A DNA stretch of 64,000 bases, from positions 1,035,658-1,099,657 of the forward strand of contig NZ_KE136472.1 in the NCBI RefSeq assembly GCF_000407145.1, read 5' to 3'. A program made the position numbers and the translations under genes. A model generated the notes under the pieces. It ran no database searches. It was given only the letters and a program-made list of their open reading frames with translations, and was not told the DNA's origin. This stretch comes from Enterococcus caccae ATCC BAA-1240. Lineage in GTDB: Bacteria; Bacillota; Bacilli; Lactobacillales; Enterococcaceae. Of the stretch, positions 53,029-61,552 are shown piece after piece. The number at the start of each line of letters is the position of its first letter. The first letter of the stretch is position 1.

Positions 53029-53742
53029 ATGAAAAAAGTACTCGTTGTCGATGATGAACCGTCGATTGTAACCTTATTGACCTTTAATTTAGAAAAAGAT
53101 GGCTATGAAGTGATGACTGCTGTTGATGGGGCAGTCGGCTATGAATTAGCTTTGACCAACCAATTTGATTTTATTATTCTAGATGTTATGCTGCCGAATA
53201 TGGATGGTTTAGAGATTACAAAGTCTTTACGCCGAGAAAAAATTGATACACCTATTTTAATTCTAACCGCCAAAGATGATCAAGTTGATAAAATCATCGG
53301 TTTAGAGATTGGTGCGGACGATTATTTAACAAAACCATTCAGCCCTAGAGAAGTTTTGGCAAGAATGAAGGCTATTTTCCGTCGTTTAAAACCTACCTCA
53401 ACGACTTCCGAAGAATACAACGAGCCGGTTAAAGCGCCTTTGATATTAGGTGATATTCGTGTAGATGAACAAAATTACGAAGTAAGTGTGCGCGGTGAGA
53501 AGATTGAACTAACACCAAAAGAATTTGAATTACTAGTTTACTTTATCAAACGGAAAGATCGTGTCATCGATCGAGATACTTTATTAGATAGAATTTGGAA
53601 TTATGATTTTGCAGGCCAAAGTCGTATCGTGGACGTTCATGTCAGTCATTTAAGAGACAAAATCGAAATCGATCCAAAACGCCCTGCTTATTTAGTCACA
53701 GTTAGAGGTTTTGGCTATCGTTTTCAGGAGCCTAAAAAATGA
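53029..53742 (+). CDS. phoP: Response regulator PhoP
   Basis: A 237-aa OmpR/PhoB-type regulator. The receiver has D8-D9, the phosphoacceptor D52 (FIILDVMLPNMDG) and the Lys in YLTKPFSPRE; the C-terminal winged helix begins LTPKEFELLVYFI near residue 165 and ends SHLRDKIEIDPKRPAYLVTV. It probably activates phosphate uptake genes; the nearby pstS has a Pho box with four repeats. It overlaps phoR by 4 bases. AAGGAG lies about 8 bases before the ATG. Confidence 0.9.
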   Translation: MKKVLVVDDEPSIVTLLTFNLEKDGYEVMTAVDGAVGYELALTNQFDFIILDVMLPNMDGLEITKSLRREKIDTPILILTAKDDQVDKIIGLEIGADDYLTKPFSPREVLARMKAIFRRLKPTSTTSEEYNEPVKAPLILGDIRVDEQNYEVSVRGEKIELTPKEFELLVYFIKRKDRVIDRDTLLDRIWNYDFAGQSRIVDVHVSHLRDKIEIDPKRPAYLVTVRGFGYRFQEPKK

Positions 53743-55496
53743 AAAAACGCCAGCGAGTTGAATATTGGGTAGTCGCACTTGTGATGGTTACACTATTTGT
53801 CGGCAGTATTTTCTTAACAAACTATTTTTTTAAAAAAGAATTGTTAGCTCAACAGGAAGAGTATTTACAAAAAAAAGGAACGTTGATTCTTGATCAGCTC
53901 TCCCCAGACTTATTTTTAACACAACAGTTTTCAGAGCAAGAAAAAAAGTTAATTGAACATTATTCGACGGATAAAAATGAACGTTTGTCCTTAATGAATG
54001 CTAAAGGGGATATTTTTTATGATAGTATCGATCCTGCACTTCATGAATCAAGAAGAAATCGCCCTGAAATCAAAGCAGTTTTATCTGGTGCCGATTTCGG
54101 TTCTGCCTTAAGAAAAAGTGCGACTTTAAATAAAGAGCTGCTGTATCTTGCATTACCTGTTAATAAAGATGGCGAACTGACTGGAATCATTCGCATGTCA
54201 GAGGAAACGGCACAGTTTTCTAATAGTATTCAATCATTTAAACGCTATATTCTATTGACCTTAGGTTTGTTATTTTTGATTATTACGGCCTTTATCTTTT
54301 TATTGCTCCATCAAAAAAATGAACCTCTAGTTACTGTTTTACCCGTTTTAAAAAAAATTGTGAAATATCCAGATGAATCTCGTTCCATCATCCAAGATTC
54401 GCCAGAATGGAATGAACTGTATCAAACTGTCAACCTTTTGAGTCAGCAAATGAGTCAAACTTATTTAGCTTATACCTCAACAGATGAACAATTTCATGCT
54501 TTACTAGATGAATTGATGATCGGCGTTTTTATAATTGATATTGAGGGAAGGTTACAATTAATCAATCCTAAAATGATTGATATTTTAACGATCGACCAAA
54601 CAGATGTTGGCAAAGAATATTTTGAGGTCATCAAAGAACCAGCTTTGATTCATTTGATCCATCAAGTCATTACGGAAAAAAGTTCTGTTCATCAAGAAAT
54701 TAAACTAACTGATTCACCAAATGAAATGATTCTGGATATGTCTTTACGCTTTATAGAAGAAGATGGTAATGATTATCAAGTTTTAGGTATTGCTTATGAT
54801 TTAACTCGTGTCAGACAACTAGAAAAAATGCAAAAAGATTTTGTTAGTAATGTTTCACATGAGTTAAAAACACCTGTAACATCGCTATTAGGATTCACTG
54901 AAACCTTATTAGATGGAGCGAAAGAAGATCCCAAAACCTTGACTCAATTTTTGGAAATAATGCAAAAAGATGCTCTGCGTCTACAACAATTAATTCAGGA
55001 AATTTTACAATTATCACGCGACGGTAAAAATATTGCTTACGATGATCAAACGATTATGTTACATCCTTTTATTCAAGAAATTTTACGCTCTTATCGTAAA
55101 ACAATCCGGGAAAAACAATTAACAATCAACATTCTTGGTGATGGAAAAATGACATATACCACAAAATACGAGCTTTTTTATCCAATCGTCAAAAATTTAG
55201 TTGAAAATGCTATTCAGTATTCTCAAGCTAACGAAGAGATCATAATTGATTTTGGTTTTGCTGATACCTTCTATTTCGTAGTTAAAGATAGTGGCATTGG
55301 AATTAGCTTAGAAGATCAAGAACGGATTTTTGAACGATTTTATCGAGTAGACAAAGCAAGAAGTCGTCACTCTGGTGGTACAGGGTTAGGTTTAGCCATA
55401 GTTCACAATTATACTGAACTATTAGGTGGAACGGTTTCGATTGACAGTCATTTAGGTTTAGGTTCGACCTTTACAGTCAAGTTACCAAAAAAATAA
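53739..55496 (+). CDS. phoR: Sensor histidine kinase PhoR
   Basis: A 585-aa membrane kinase. Two membrane segments (about residues 9-28 and 165-190) flank an extracellular sensor part; a PAS domain lies at about 250-350 (LMIGVFIIDIEGRLQLINPK), the phosphorylated His in NVSHELKTPVTSLLG near 375, and the ATP-binding domain has NLVENAIQYS, DSGIGI and GGTGLGLAI. This is the standard PhoR layout. It overlaps phoP by 4 bases. About 120 bases after its stop lies the second repeat copy and beyond it the convergent pstS. Confidence 0.92.
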   Translation: MKKRQRVEYWVVALVMVTLFVGSIFLTNYFFKKELLAQQEEYLQKKGTLILDQLSPDLFLTQQFSEQEKKLIEHYSTDKNERLSLMNAKGDIFYDSIDPALHESRRNRPEIKAVLSGADFGSALRKSATLNKELLYLALPVNKDGELTGIIRMSEETAQFSNSIQSFKRYILLTLGLLFLIITAFIFLLLHQKNEPLVTVLPVLKKIVKYPDESRSIIQDSPEWNELYQTVNLLSQQMSQTYLAYTSTDEQFHALLDELMIGVFIIDIEGRLQLINPKMIDILTIDQTDVGKEYFEVIKEPALIHLIHQVITEKSSVHQEIKLTDSPNEMILDMSLRFIEEDGNDYQVLGIAYDLTRVRQLEKMQKDFVSNVSHELKTPVTSLLGFTETLLDGAKEDPKTLTQFLEIMQKDALRLQQLIQEILQLSRDGKNIAYDDQTIMLHPFIQEILRSYRKTIREKQLTINILGDGKMTYTTKYELFYPIVKNLVENAIQYSQANEEIIIDFGFADTFYFVVKDSGIGISLEDQERIFERFYRVDKARSRHSGGTGLGLAIVHNYTELLGGTVSIDSHLGLGSTFTVKLPKK

Positions 55497-55678
55497 TCAG
55501 ACAAAGTGGTTGAGATAAACATCCCTGAAGACTATCACCCTCTTTATACAAATTGAAAAAAGTGATCGAAGGATAACATAGTAACTGATTTTTTACAACC
55601 GTTTATTCGGATTTTAATAGGCTGGGCTATAACTCTTCGAGTTATAGCCCAGCCTATTGCCATTTTTAGGGGAAGAAC
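55497..55678. other. Gap between phoR and pstS
   Basis: No gene; contains the second (inverted) repeat copy, whose 20-bp perfect palindrome can terminate both convergent transcripts, and a weak degenerate hairpin at about 55503-55546. Confidence 0.5.
55595..55658 (-). repeat. Composite palindromic repeat, copy 2 (inverted)
   Basis: AATAGGCTGGGCTATAACTC - TTC - GAGTTATAGCCCAGCCTATT (55616-55658) is a perfect palindrome with 20-bp arms. Read on the minus strand it is followed by AATCCGAATAAACGGTTGTA, the same tail as copy 1. Confidence 0.8.
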
Positions 55679-56584
55679 TTATTTTTTAGTGATCGTTCCT
55701 TCTACATCTCTTTCAACTTTCATCCCAGTCATTGGCAAGTAGCCTAATTCTTTAACTACTCCATCTTGAACAGCATCTGATAGCATGAAATCTAAAAATG
55801 TTTTAATACTGTCATCTGGTTGACCTTTTGTATACATGTGTTCATAGGACCAAATTTTCCAAGAGTTATCCGCAACATTTTCTTCTGTTGGTTTAACATC
55901 ATCAATGCTTAAAGCGAATGTTGAATCATCCATGTATGAAAAAGCAAGATAGCTAATTGCTCCTGGTGTTTGTGCCACGATTTGACGAACTGTTCCTGAT
56001 GAGTCCTGTTCCTGTGATTGGACAGCTGTAGCCCCATCCAGTCCCCATTTTTCGAATGTTGCTCGTGTACCACTACCGCTTGGACGATTGATTACAGCAA
56101 TTTCTTGATCTTTACCACCCAAGTCTTTCCAGTTTTTTGTTTTTCCAGTAAAAATGTCGATCAACTCTTGCTTACTAATATTTTTGACCCCAACTTCTTT
56201 ATTAACGACAGGTCCCATACCAACAACTGCAACCCTGTGATCAACTAATTTTGATGCGTCTACACCAGATTTTTCTTCTGCAAAAACATCGGAATTACCG
56301 ATTGTTACAGCCCCATCAGAAACTTGAGACAACCCAGTTCCACTTCCTCCACCTTGAACGGAAATCGTATAATTAGGATTTTCAGAAATAAATTGATCTT
56401 TTGCTGCATCTACTAAAGGCTGTAATGCGGTTGAACCGACAGCTACGATTTTGACTGGTTGATTACTAGTACTACTTTCTTTTGATTTATTACTGCTGTC
56501 CCCAGTTGCGGCTCCTTGATTGCCACATCCTGCGATTAAAAGTCCTACACTTAAAACAATTGCCGATACTAAACGTTTCTTCAT
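55679..56584 (-). CDS. pstS: Phosphate ABC transporter substrate-binding lipoprotein PstS
   Basis: A 301-aa lipoprotein. The signal peptide ends LLIAGC with the lipidated Cys at residue 20, followed by a Ser/Lys linker. The binding-protein fold shows VGSTALQPLVDAAKDQFISE near residue 50, GGGSGTGLSQVSDGAV near 79 and NRPSGSGTRATFEKWGLDGA near 166, typical phosphate-binding loops. The transporter genes pstCAB are not in the window, so it is separate from them. A Pho box lies 70-108 bases upstream and phoPR is the neighbour, supporting phosphate regulation. The start has GGACGTG upstream. Confidence 0.9.
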   Translation of the reverse strand: MKKRLVSAIVLSVGLLIAGCGNQGAATGDSSNKSKESSTSNQPVKIVAVGSTALQPLVDAAKDQFISENPNYTISVQGGGSGTGLSQVSDGAVTIGNSDVFAEEKSGVDASKLVDHRVAVVGMGPVVNKEVGVKNISKQELIDIFTGKTKNWKDLGGKDQEIAVINRPSGSGTRATFEKWGLDGATAVQSQEQDSSGTVRQIVAQTPGAISYLAFSYMDDSTFALSIDDVKPTEENVADNSWKIWSYEHMYTKGQPDDSIKTFLDFMLSDAVQDGVVKELGYLPMTGMKVERDVEGTITKK

Positions 56585-56620
56585 TTTTGCACGTCCTTTT
56601 CAATTAGTTACAAGCTTAGT

Positions 56621-56638
56621 TTAACAGCGCTCTGTTAA
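56621..56638. promoter_or_regulatory. Inverted repeat upstream of pstS
   Basis: TTAACAG-CGCT-CTGTTAA, a 7-bp perfect palindrome arm with a 4-base centre, between the Pho box and pstS. It may be an operator or a hairpin in the 5' region. Confidence 0.4.
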
Positions 56639-56654
56639 TTCTACTTCAACGTTT

Positions 56655-56692
56655 TGTAAATAATGCGTAAATGAATGTAAAGGTTCTGTAAG
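56655..56692 (-). promoter_or_regulatory. Pho box: four TT(T/C)ACA-type repeats before pstS
   Basis: On the minus strand CTTACA, TTTACA, TTTACG and TTTACA occur at 56692-56687, 56681-56676, 56671-56666 and 56660-56655, a helical periodicity of 10-11 bases. This fits PhoP direct-repeat sites known from Bacillus. A weak -10 TAGAAT (56643-56638) lies 11 bases downstream. Confidence 0.8.
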
Positions 56693-56990
56693 TGACAGTA
56701 CCAGTAGGCCCTTCGTATCTCGTTGTAGTTCAAAACAAGCAGAAATCTATAAAAATTGATAACGATATAGACTATTCAATGACTCCTAATCAATGTTCTT
56801 CCAAGTGTTATGAACATATCTTATTTTCAGAGTATTGGCTTCTCCTTTTACCGCTCTTTTATTCTGATTTCAAGTGTCTTTTGTATAACTAAAATAACTA
56901 CATCTCGTAAAAAAATGAGGCTGAGACATAACTCTACGAGTCACATCCCCACCTCAATAAATCCGAATAAAGTGAAGTTAATCCTTCTGG
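56693..56990. other. Intergenic region with repeat copy 3
   Basis: About 300 bases with no supported gene. It holds repeat copy 3; the rest may be a degraded coding remnant, but I cannot name it. Confidence 0.35.
56917..56970 (+). repeat. Composite palindromic repeat, copy 3
   Basis: GAGGCTGAGACATAACTC - TAC - GAGTCACATCCCCACCTC (56917-56955), an imperfect hairpin, is followed by AATAAATCCGAATAAAGTGA, a partial match to the tail of copies 1 and 2. Confidence 0.65.
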
Positions 56991-58190
56991 CTATTTCTCA
57001 GAGCTAAACGCTGCTGTCCTAACCTCGTTCGTTTCAATATAATTTTTAATTCGTTTCATTGCTTCTTTCAATATAGAGAAGTCCGCAGCATAACTAATTC
57101 GAACATAGCCTTCTGCTTCTTTACCAAAAGCTACACCAGGAATGATTGCTACCGCTTGTCTTTGGGCCAGATCCACACAAAACTTCATTGAATCTTGTTC
57201 AAAGCCTACGGGAATTTTAGCAAAAATGTAGAAAGCACCATTTGGCCTAGCAACTTCAAATCCCAAAGCTGTCATTTGTTCATAAACAAAATCTCGACGC
57301 TCACGATATTCTTCTTTCATAACTGCTGCATCATTCATTCCTTCAATTAAAGCTCTGACAGCGGCTTTTTGCGAGATAGTAGAAGCTGCTGTAACTAAAT
57401 ACTGGTGGACTTTAATGATCTCGGCAATCAAATTCTGTGGACCGAAGATAAAACCGATCCGCCAACCAGTCATTGCATGCGATTTTGACAACCCATTAAT
57501 TAAAATCGTTTGTTCTGGAATAAATTCTGCAATAGATACATGTTGGTCTTCATAAGTCAATTCACTATAAATTTCATCACTAATTACGAAAATCGGATAG
57601 TTCTTCAATACCTCAGCAATTGCTTTGACTTCTTCACGATTGTAAGTTACACCTGTTGGATTACTTGGATAGTTTAAGATAATCGCTTTGACTTGATCTC
57701 CATGCTCTACCATTGCTGTTTCAATCATTTCTGGTGTCAGTACAAAGTCGTTGGACGTTGTATCAATATAAATTGGTTCAGCTTGAGCCAAAGTAATGAC
57801 CGGTTCATAACCTGGATAAATCGGAGCGGGCATCAAGACTTTATCACCTGGCTCTAATATCGATAATAAACTTGCGGAGATTGCTTCAGTAGCTCCTACT
57901 GTCACCAGAACTTCAGAAGTTGGTTGATAGCTCACTCCATATTTTTCTTTCATAAAAAAAGTTGCTGCTTCTCGAACATCTGTTAAACCTGACATACCAG
58001 AATAGTGTGAAAAATTTTGATTGATTGCATCATGTGCGGCCATTTTTATATGCTCGGGTGTATTAAAATCTGGCTCTCCTAAAGTTAATTTAATAATGTT
58101 ATCAATACCTGTTACTTGTTCATCAAATTGACGAATCATCGAAACGGCGATTTTTCCTACTTGCTTGTTAAATTTCTTTGTTAAATCCAT
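56991..58190 (-). CDS. Class I/II aminotransferase (aromatic/PatA-like)
   Basis: A 399-aa PLP enzyme. The PLP Lys lies in INGLSKSHAMTGWRIGFIFG near residue 235, with NYPSNPTGVTY near 169 and the substrate Arg in AEGYVRISYA near 365. It resembles the PatA/AraT group of lactic bacteria, which transaminate aromatic and branched amino acids; exact specificity is not visible. It could close the Tyr and Phe pathways from the aro operon by aminating 4-hydroxyphenylpyruvate and phenylpyruvate (inference). It diverges from the HisC-like gene. Confidence 0.85.
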   Translation of the reverse strand: MDLTKKFNKQVGKIAVSMIRQFDEQVTGIDNIIKLTLGEPDFNTPEHIKMAAHDAINQNFSHYSGMSGLTDVREAATFFMKEKYGVSYQPTSEVLVTVGATEAISASLLSILEPGDKVLMPAPIYPGYEPVITLAQAEPIYIDTTSNDFVLTPEMIETAMVEHGDQVKAIILNYPSNPTGVTYNREEVKAIAEVLKNYPIFVISDEIYSELTYEDQHVSIAEFIPEQTILINGLSKSHAMTGWRIGFIFGPQNLIAEIIKVHQYLVTAASTISQKAAVRALIEGMNDAAVMKEEYRERRDFVYEQMTALGFEVARPNGAFYIFAKIPVGFEQDSMKFCVDLAQRQAVAIIPGVAFGKEAEGYVRISYAADFSILKEAMKRIKNYIETNEVRTAAFSSEK

Positions 58191-58359
58191 CAAACCATCT
58201 CCTTATAATTGATTGGTTCCCTACTGTAGAATCAATGCTTATTCAACCACTAGCGTGATAGCCTATTTTTCTCAATGAAATTATAATAGCATAAGTTCGA
58301 CTAAAATGAAATTTGTATTTAAATTTACGTCATTTTCTTTTTAAATTCACATATTTCTC

Positions 58360-58388
58360 TTGCGAAACTTCTCTCGCTTCTTTATAGT
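58360..58388 (+). promoter_or_regulatory. Promoter of the hisC-like gene
   Basis: -35 TTGCGA (58360-58365), a 17-base spacer and -10 TATAGT (58383-58388). The predicted start near 58395 makes the earlier ATG at 58397 unlikely as start codon. Confidence 0.7.
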
Positions 58389-58414
58389 TAAAAGAAATGA
58401 AGGGAGCGATTCAA

Positions 58415-59473
58415 TTGAAGGGTCTTAGGAAAATCACACCTTATACACCAGGAGCACAACCAAACCATCCAGAAATGATTAAGTTGAACACCAATGAAAA
58501 TCCCTATCCACCTTCGCCAAAGGTTGCTGAGGCATTGAGAAGTTTTAACGTTGAACAGTTGAAACGATATAGTTCTATTGATAATCATTCTTTAAAAAAA
58601 GCGTTAGGAGCTAAGCACAACCTATCTCCTGATCACTTTTTAATTGGGAATGGATCTGATGAAGTTTTAGCTTTTTGTTTTCTTGCGTTCTTTAATAGCA
58701 CTGATCCGCTCTTATTTCCAGATATTACGTATGGTTTTTACAAAGTTTGGGCCGATTTGTTCAAAATTCCATTCAAAGAGTTGCCGTTGAACAACGATTT
58801 TAAAATAGATTCCGCAGATTATATACAGTTAAATGGCGGAATAATCATTGCTAACCCCAATGCGCCGACAGGCTTATTTAAACCACTTTCTGAAATCGAG
58901 TCTCTACTAAAAGAAAATTCAGAAGTTATCGTGATTGTTGACGAAGCATACATTGATTTTGCTGAACGATCCGCGATCTCTCTTCTAAACGACTATCCTA
59001 ACCTAATCATTATTCGAACCTTTTCAAAATCAAATTCTTTGGCTGGGTTACGAGTGGGTTATGCGATTGGTAATCCTGAACATATCAAAATTGCGGAAAG
59101 TATAAAATCTTCCTTCAATCCATATTCTGTTGATATGTTAGCTGAAGCATTAGCTATAGCTGCCGTTGAGGATGGAAACTACTATCAAGAAATATCAAAG
59201 AAAATTTGTAAAACAAGAGATTGGTTTTCAGAGAACATTACAACATTTGGTTTCTCTACGTTAGTCTCAAAGACAAATTTTGTACTTCTAACCCACCCAG
59301 ATTTAAATTGTGAAGATCTTTATCATTATTTGGAAACGCAAGATGTATTTGTTCGTTATTTCTCCAAAATCGAGAGATTGAAGAATTATCTGCGTATTTC
59401 GATTGGAACGCAGGAAGAGATGGAAGATGTTTACCAATTGTTGCGTGATTACGTGACAAATAATCACTACTAA
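58415..59473 (+). CDS. hisC: Histidinol-phosphate aminotransferase-like protein
   Basis: A 352-aa PLP aminotransferase of the HisC family: NTNENPYPPSPKVAEAL near residue 24, the LIGNGSDEVLAF motif near 76, NPNAPTG near 150, and the PLP Lys in RTFSKSNSLAGLRVGYAIG near 208. No other his gene is in the window, and HisC of Firmicutes often also transaminates aromatic ketoacids, so it may serve Tyr/Phe synthesis (inference). An ATG at 58397 exists, but GGGAG is correctly spaced for the TTG at 58415. A very strong terminator follows. Confidence 0.88.
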   Translation: MKGLRKITPYTPGAQPNHPEMIKLNTNENPYPPSPKVAEALRSFNVEQLKRYSSIDNHSLKKALGAKHNLSPDHFLIGNGSDEVLAFCFLAFFNSTDPLLFPDITYGFYKVWADLFKIPFKELPLNNDFKIDSADYIQLNGGIIIANPNAPTGLFKPLSEIESLLKENSEVIVIVDEAYIDFAERSAISLLNDYPNLIIIRTFSKSNSLAGLRVGYAIGNPEHIKIAESIKSSFNPYSVDMLAEALAIAAVEDGNYYQEISKKICKTRDWFSENITTFGFSTLVSKTNFVLLTHPDLNCEDLYHYLETQDVFVRYFSKIERLKNYLRISIGTQEEMEDVYQLLRDYVTNNHY

Positions 59474-59540
59474 CAGATCGTGACTCACAAAAATTCAGTA
59501 CCTTAAAACACTGATTTTTGTGAGTCATGATCTGTTTTGC
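59473..59540 (+). terminator. Strong terminator of the hisC-like gene
   Basis: AACAGATC.TGACTCACAAAAAT and ATTTTTGTGAGTCA.GATCTGTT form a stem of more than 20 pairs with an inner CAGT/ACTG pair, followed by TTTT. Confidence 0.9.
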
Positions 59541-59607
59541 TATTATTTGGAGAATGTTATCGTTATAAAGATACGATGACTAAAATACTGACCTTTGTTC
59601 ATTTCAA

Positions 59608-59778
59608 TTACCAACAAATTGGCCTTTTCGTAAATACAACACCGCGGACAGCCAATTCCTTGTCTTTATTCAGTACTGTATCATTTTCCACAAATCGTTC
59701 AAATGAAATACCGATAATCTGATCCACAACTAAATTATTTTCTTTTTTCTTGGTCATTTTTATTGATAATTTTCTCAT
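59608..59778 (-). CDS. Possible small protein, 56 aa
   Basis: An ATG at 59778 is preceded by GGAGG 12 bases upstream. The frame reads KLSIKMTKKKENNLVV, then DQIIGISFERFVENDTVLNK and ends at TAA 59608. It is basic and may be a short protein or the N-terminus of a truncated gene; no family is recognised. It lies in the gap between the hisC-like gene and the LysR gene. Confidence 0.35.
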   Translation of the reverse strand: MRKLSIKMTKKKENNLVVDQIIGISFERFVENDTVLNKDKELAVRGVVFTKRPICW

Positions 59779-59849
59779 CAGAAATCAATGCCTCCTTTTT
59801 TATTTATTTTATCATAACTTAGCACGACCTAATAGACGCTAATACTAAG

Positions 59850-59882
59850 AAAAAAGAACCTCTTCTATAAGGGGTTCTTTGA
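59850..59882 (-). terminator. Terminator of the LysR gene
   Basis: On the minus strand AAAGAACCCCTT and AAGAGGTTCTTT pair with one G-U, followed by six T. Confidence 0.8.
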
Positions 59883-59942
59883 ATATTATCTATCATTCTT
59901 GTTATAGTCAGTTGTTTGCTCAAACAATAAAAAATGTTCGGT

Positions 59943-60833
59943 TCAAAATAACTGTTTTAATTCTTTCATAAAATACTGACCAATCTCACTGATTGCTTTA
60001 TTTTTTTGATAAAGAACACAAATTTTATTTGTCGCACTTTCAGCCAGTGGAACCAAACGAATTTCTTTTTTCGTAAAACCTGTTACCACACCAGAACCAG
60101 AAGCATATGCATCGGTTTCAACCAATAAATTCATCAAGGTTCCTCGATCATTAGTGTAAATGACGGTTTCTTGTTCTTGATTTTCGATCAAATCTTCGGA
60201 AAAATAAGCAAAATTACTACCTTCTTGAGTAAAACGAACTTGAGGGTAGCAACATAATTGTTCCAGTTTGATTTCTTTTTGCTGCGCCAAAGGATGATTC
60301 TTACCAAGGAAAATATGGGTTTTAAAACTACCTACAACTTCATAGGTTAAATTTGCCTGCTCTAAATACCGCTCGATTCCAGGTTGATTTTGGCTATTTA
60401 AATAAATAATTCCTAACTCACTATGATAACTTTTCACATCTTCGATCACTTTTAATGTCGTGGTTTCAAAGACACGAAAATTTTTATATTGCTCTTTGAA
60501 TTGTCGAATAACACTACCCATTACTTCTCCTAAAAAATCATAATGCTGAGAAGAAATCGAAAACCGTTCGCTCTTTGTTACTTCTTGGTAGCGATTTTCG
60601 ATCATTTCCATTTGAGTCAAAATTTTTTCTGCATGTTCTAAGAATGTCAGTCCTTCTTCAGTCAAAGACGCACCTTTGTTCGTACGAATAAACAAAGTTA
60701 CCCCAATCTCTTCTTCTAATTCACGAATACCATTTGAAAGACTAGGCTGTGTAATAAACAGTTTCTTGGCGGCTTCTCGAAAACTACCATTATTGGCAAC
60801 TGCAACAACGTATTTCATCTGTTGAATATTCAT
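59943..60833 (-). CDS. LysR family regulator
   Basis: A 296-aa regulator. The N-terminal HTH (MKYVVAVANNGSFREAAKKL FITQPSLS, residues 6-33) and the effector-binding domain from about 90 (FSISSQHYDFLGEVMGSVIR) are typical. It resembles the CpsY/CidR-like branch of Lactobacillales by general shape only. It lies 14 bases after the carbonic anhydrase gene on the same strand and is probably cotranscribed with it; CO2-related regulation is therefore possible (inference). Confidence 0.85.
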   Translation of the reverse strand: MNIQQMKYVVAVANNGSFREAAKKLFITQPSLSNGIRELEEEIGVTLFIRTNKGASLTEEGLTFLEHAEKILTQMEMIENRYQEVTKSERFSISSQHYDFLGEVMGSVIRQFKEQYKNFRVFETTTLKVIEDVKSYHSELGIIYLNSQNQPGIERYLEQANLTYEVVGSFKTHIFLGKNHPLAQQKEIKLEQLCCYPQVRFTQEGSNFAYFSEDLIENQEQETVIYTNDRGTLMNLLVETDAYASGSGVVTGFTKKEIRLVPLAESATNKICVLYQKNKAISEIGQYFMKELKQLF

Positions 60834-60847
60834 CGGTGACCTCCGTC

Positions 60848-61549
60848 TTATTCGGAAAAATAGATTTTACGTCCGTTCAATTTTTGAACTGGTCGGTTAT
60901 TAAACGGTAACATTCCTTCATCAATTCGTTCAAAAAAATCACGGTCCATTTTTTGAATAGTATCAAAAACAAACCAATGAACTGGTCCTTTAGTTGGTGG
61001 CGTTGTTAATGAGCCTAAATAATGAAAATGGGTTCTCTGTTCTGGTAGAAAAATAGAAGGGTCAAACCATTGTTGATGGGTTTCTGACTTCCATTCAAGG
61101 GTACTCTTATTTTTCGAAAATTTATTTTCTGCTGTTGTAATCGTAAATAAACATCCCACCACCAAGTTATCGCCAGAATTATTCATGTGAACAAGATGGA
61201 ATTCGAGTGGTGAATGTTCGCCATCAAAAGTATGCTCACTAGGTGTGTGAAAATGGATATCGGTCAAATAATATTTTTCATCTTCAAAAACGATAAAGCT
61301 TTCTGTATTTGGCGGAACAAAATGAAACGTATTTTTGAATTCTTTTTCGGTAAACTCTTCTTTTTTATAACAAAATTTAATTGCTCGACTAGTCGAAACA
61401 CCATTAACTAAATTTTTTGATAAATTAATTGGCGATTGATAAGGATATTTTGCACCCGTTGAAAACCAATCACAAAGCGTGTGCCAATGTTCTGGTCCAC
61501 GTTCTCCTTCATAGCCCCATTCCACATCCATATTCCGAATATTTTTCAT
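60848..61549 (-). CDS. Alpha-class carbonic anhydrase without signal peptide
   Basis: A 233-aa alpha carbonic anhydrase. The zinc ligands are the two His in IHFHTPSEH near residue 99 and the third in LEFHLVHM near 117; YLGSLTTPP near 176 gives the catalytic Thr and the substrate pocket, and WGYEGERGPEHW near the start and PYQSPINL complete the fold. Unlike most bacterial alpha enzymes there is no signal peptide, so it should act in the cytosol. GGTGGGG precedes the ATG closely. Adjacent to pyrE, it could supply bicarbonate for carbamoyl phosphate synthesis (inference). Confidence 0.88.
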   Translation of the reverse strand: MKNIRNMDVEWGYEGERGPEHWHTLCDWFSTGAKYPYQSPINLSKNLVNGVSTSRAIKFCYKKEEFTEKEFKNTFHFVPPNTESFIVFEDEKYYLTDIHFHTPSEHTFDGEHSPLEFHLVHMNNSGDNLVVGCLFTITTAENKFSKNKSTLEWKSETHQQWFDPSIFLPEQRTHFHYLGSLTTPPTKGPVHWFVFDTIQKMDRDFFERIDEGMLPFNNRPVQKLNGRKIYFSE

Positions 61550-61552
61550 CAA

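Noticed and set aside
56692-56892. 66-codon plus-strand frame upstream of pstS
   Set aside because: It starts in the Pho box, has no ribosome site and no protein-like pattern.
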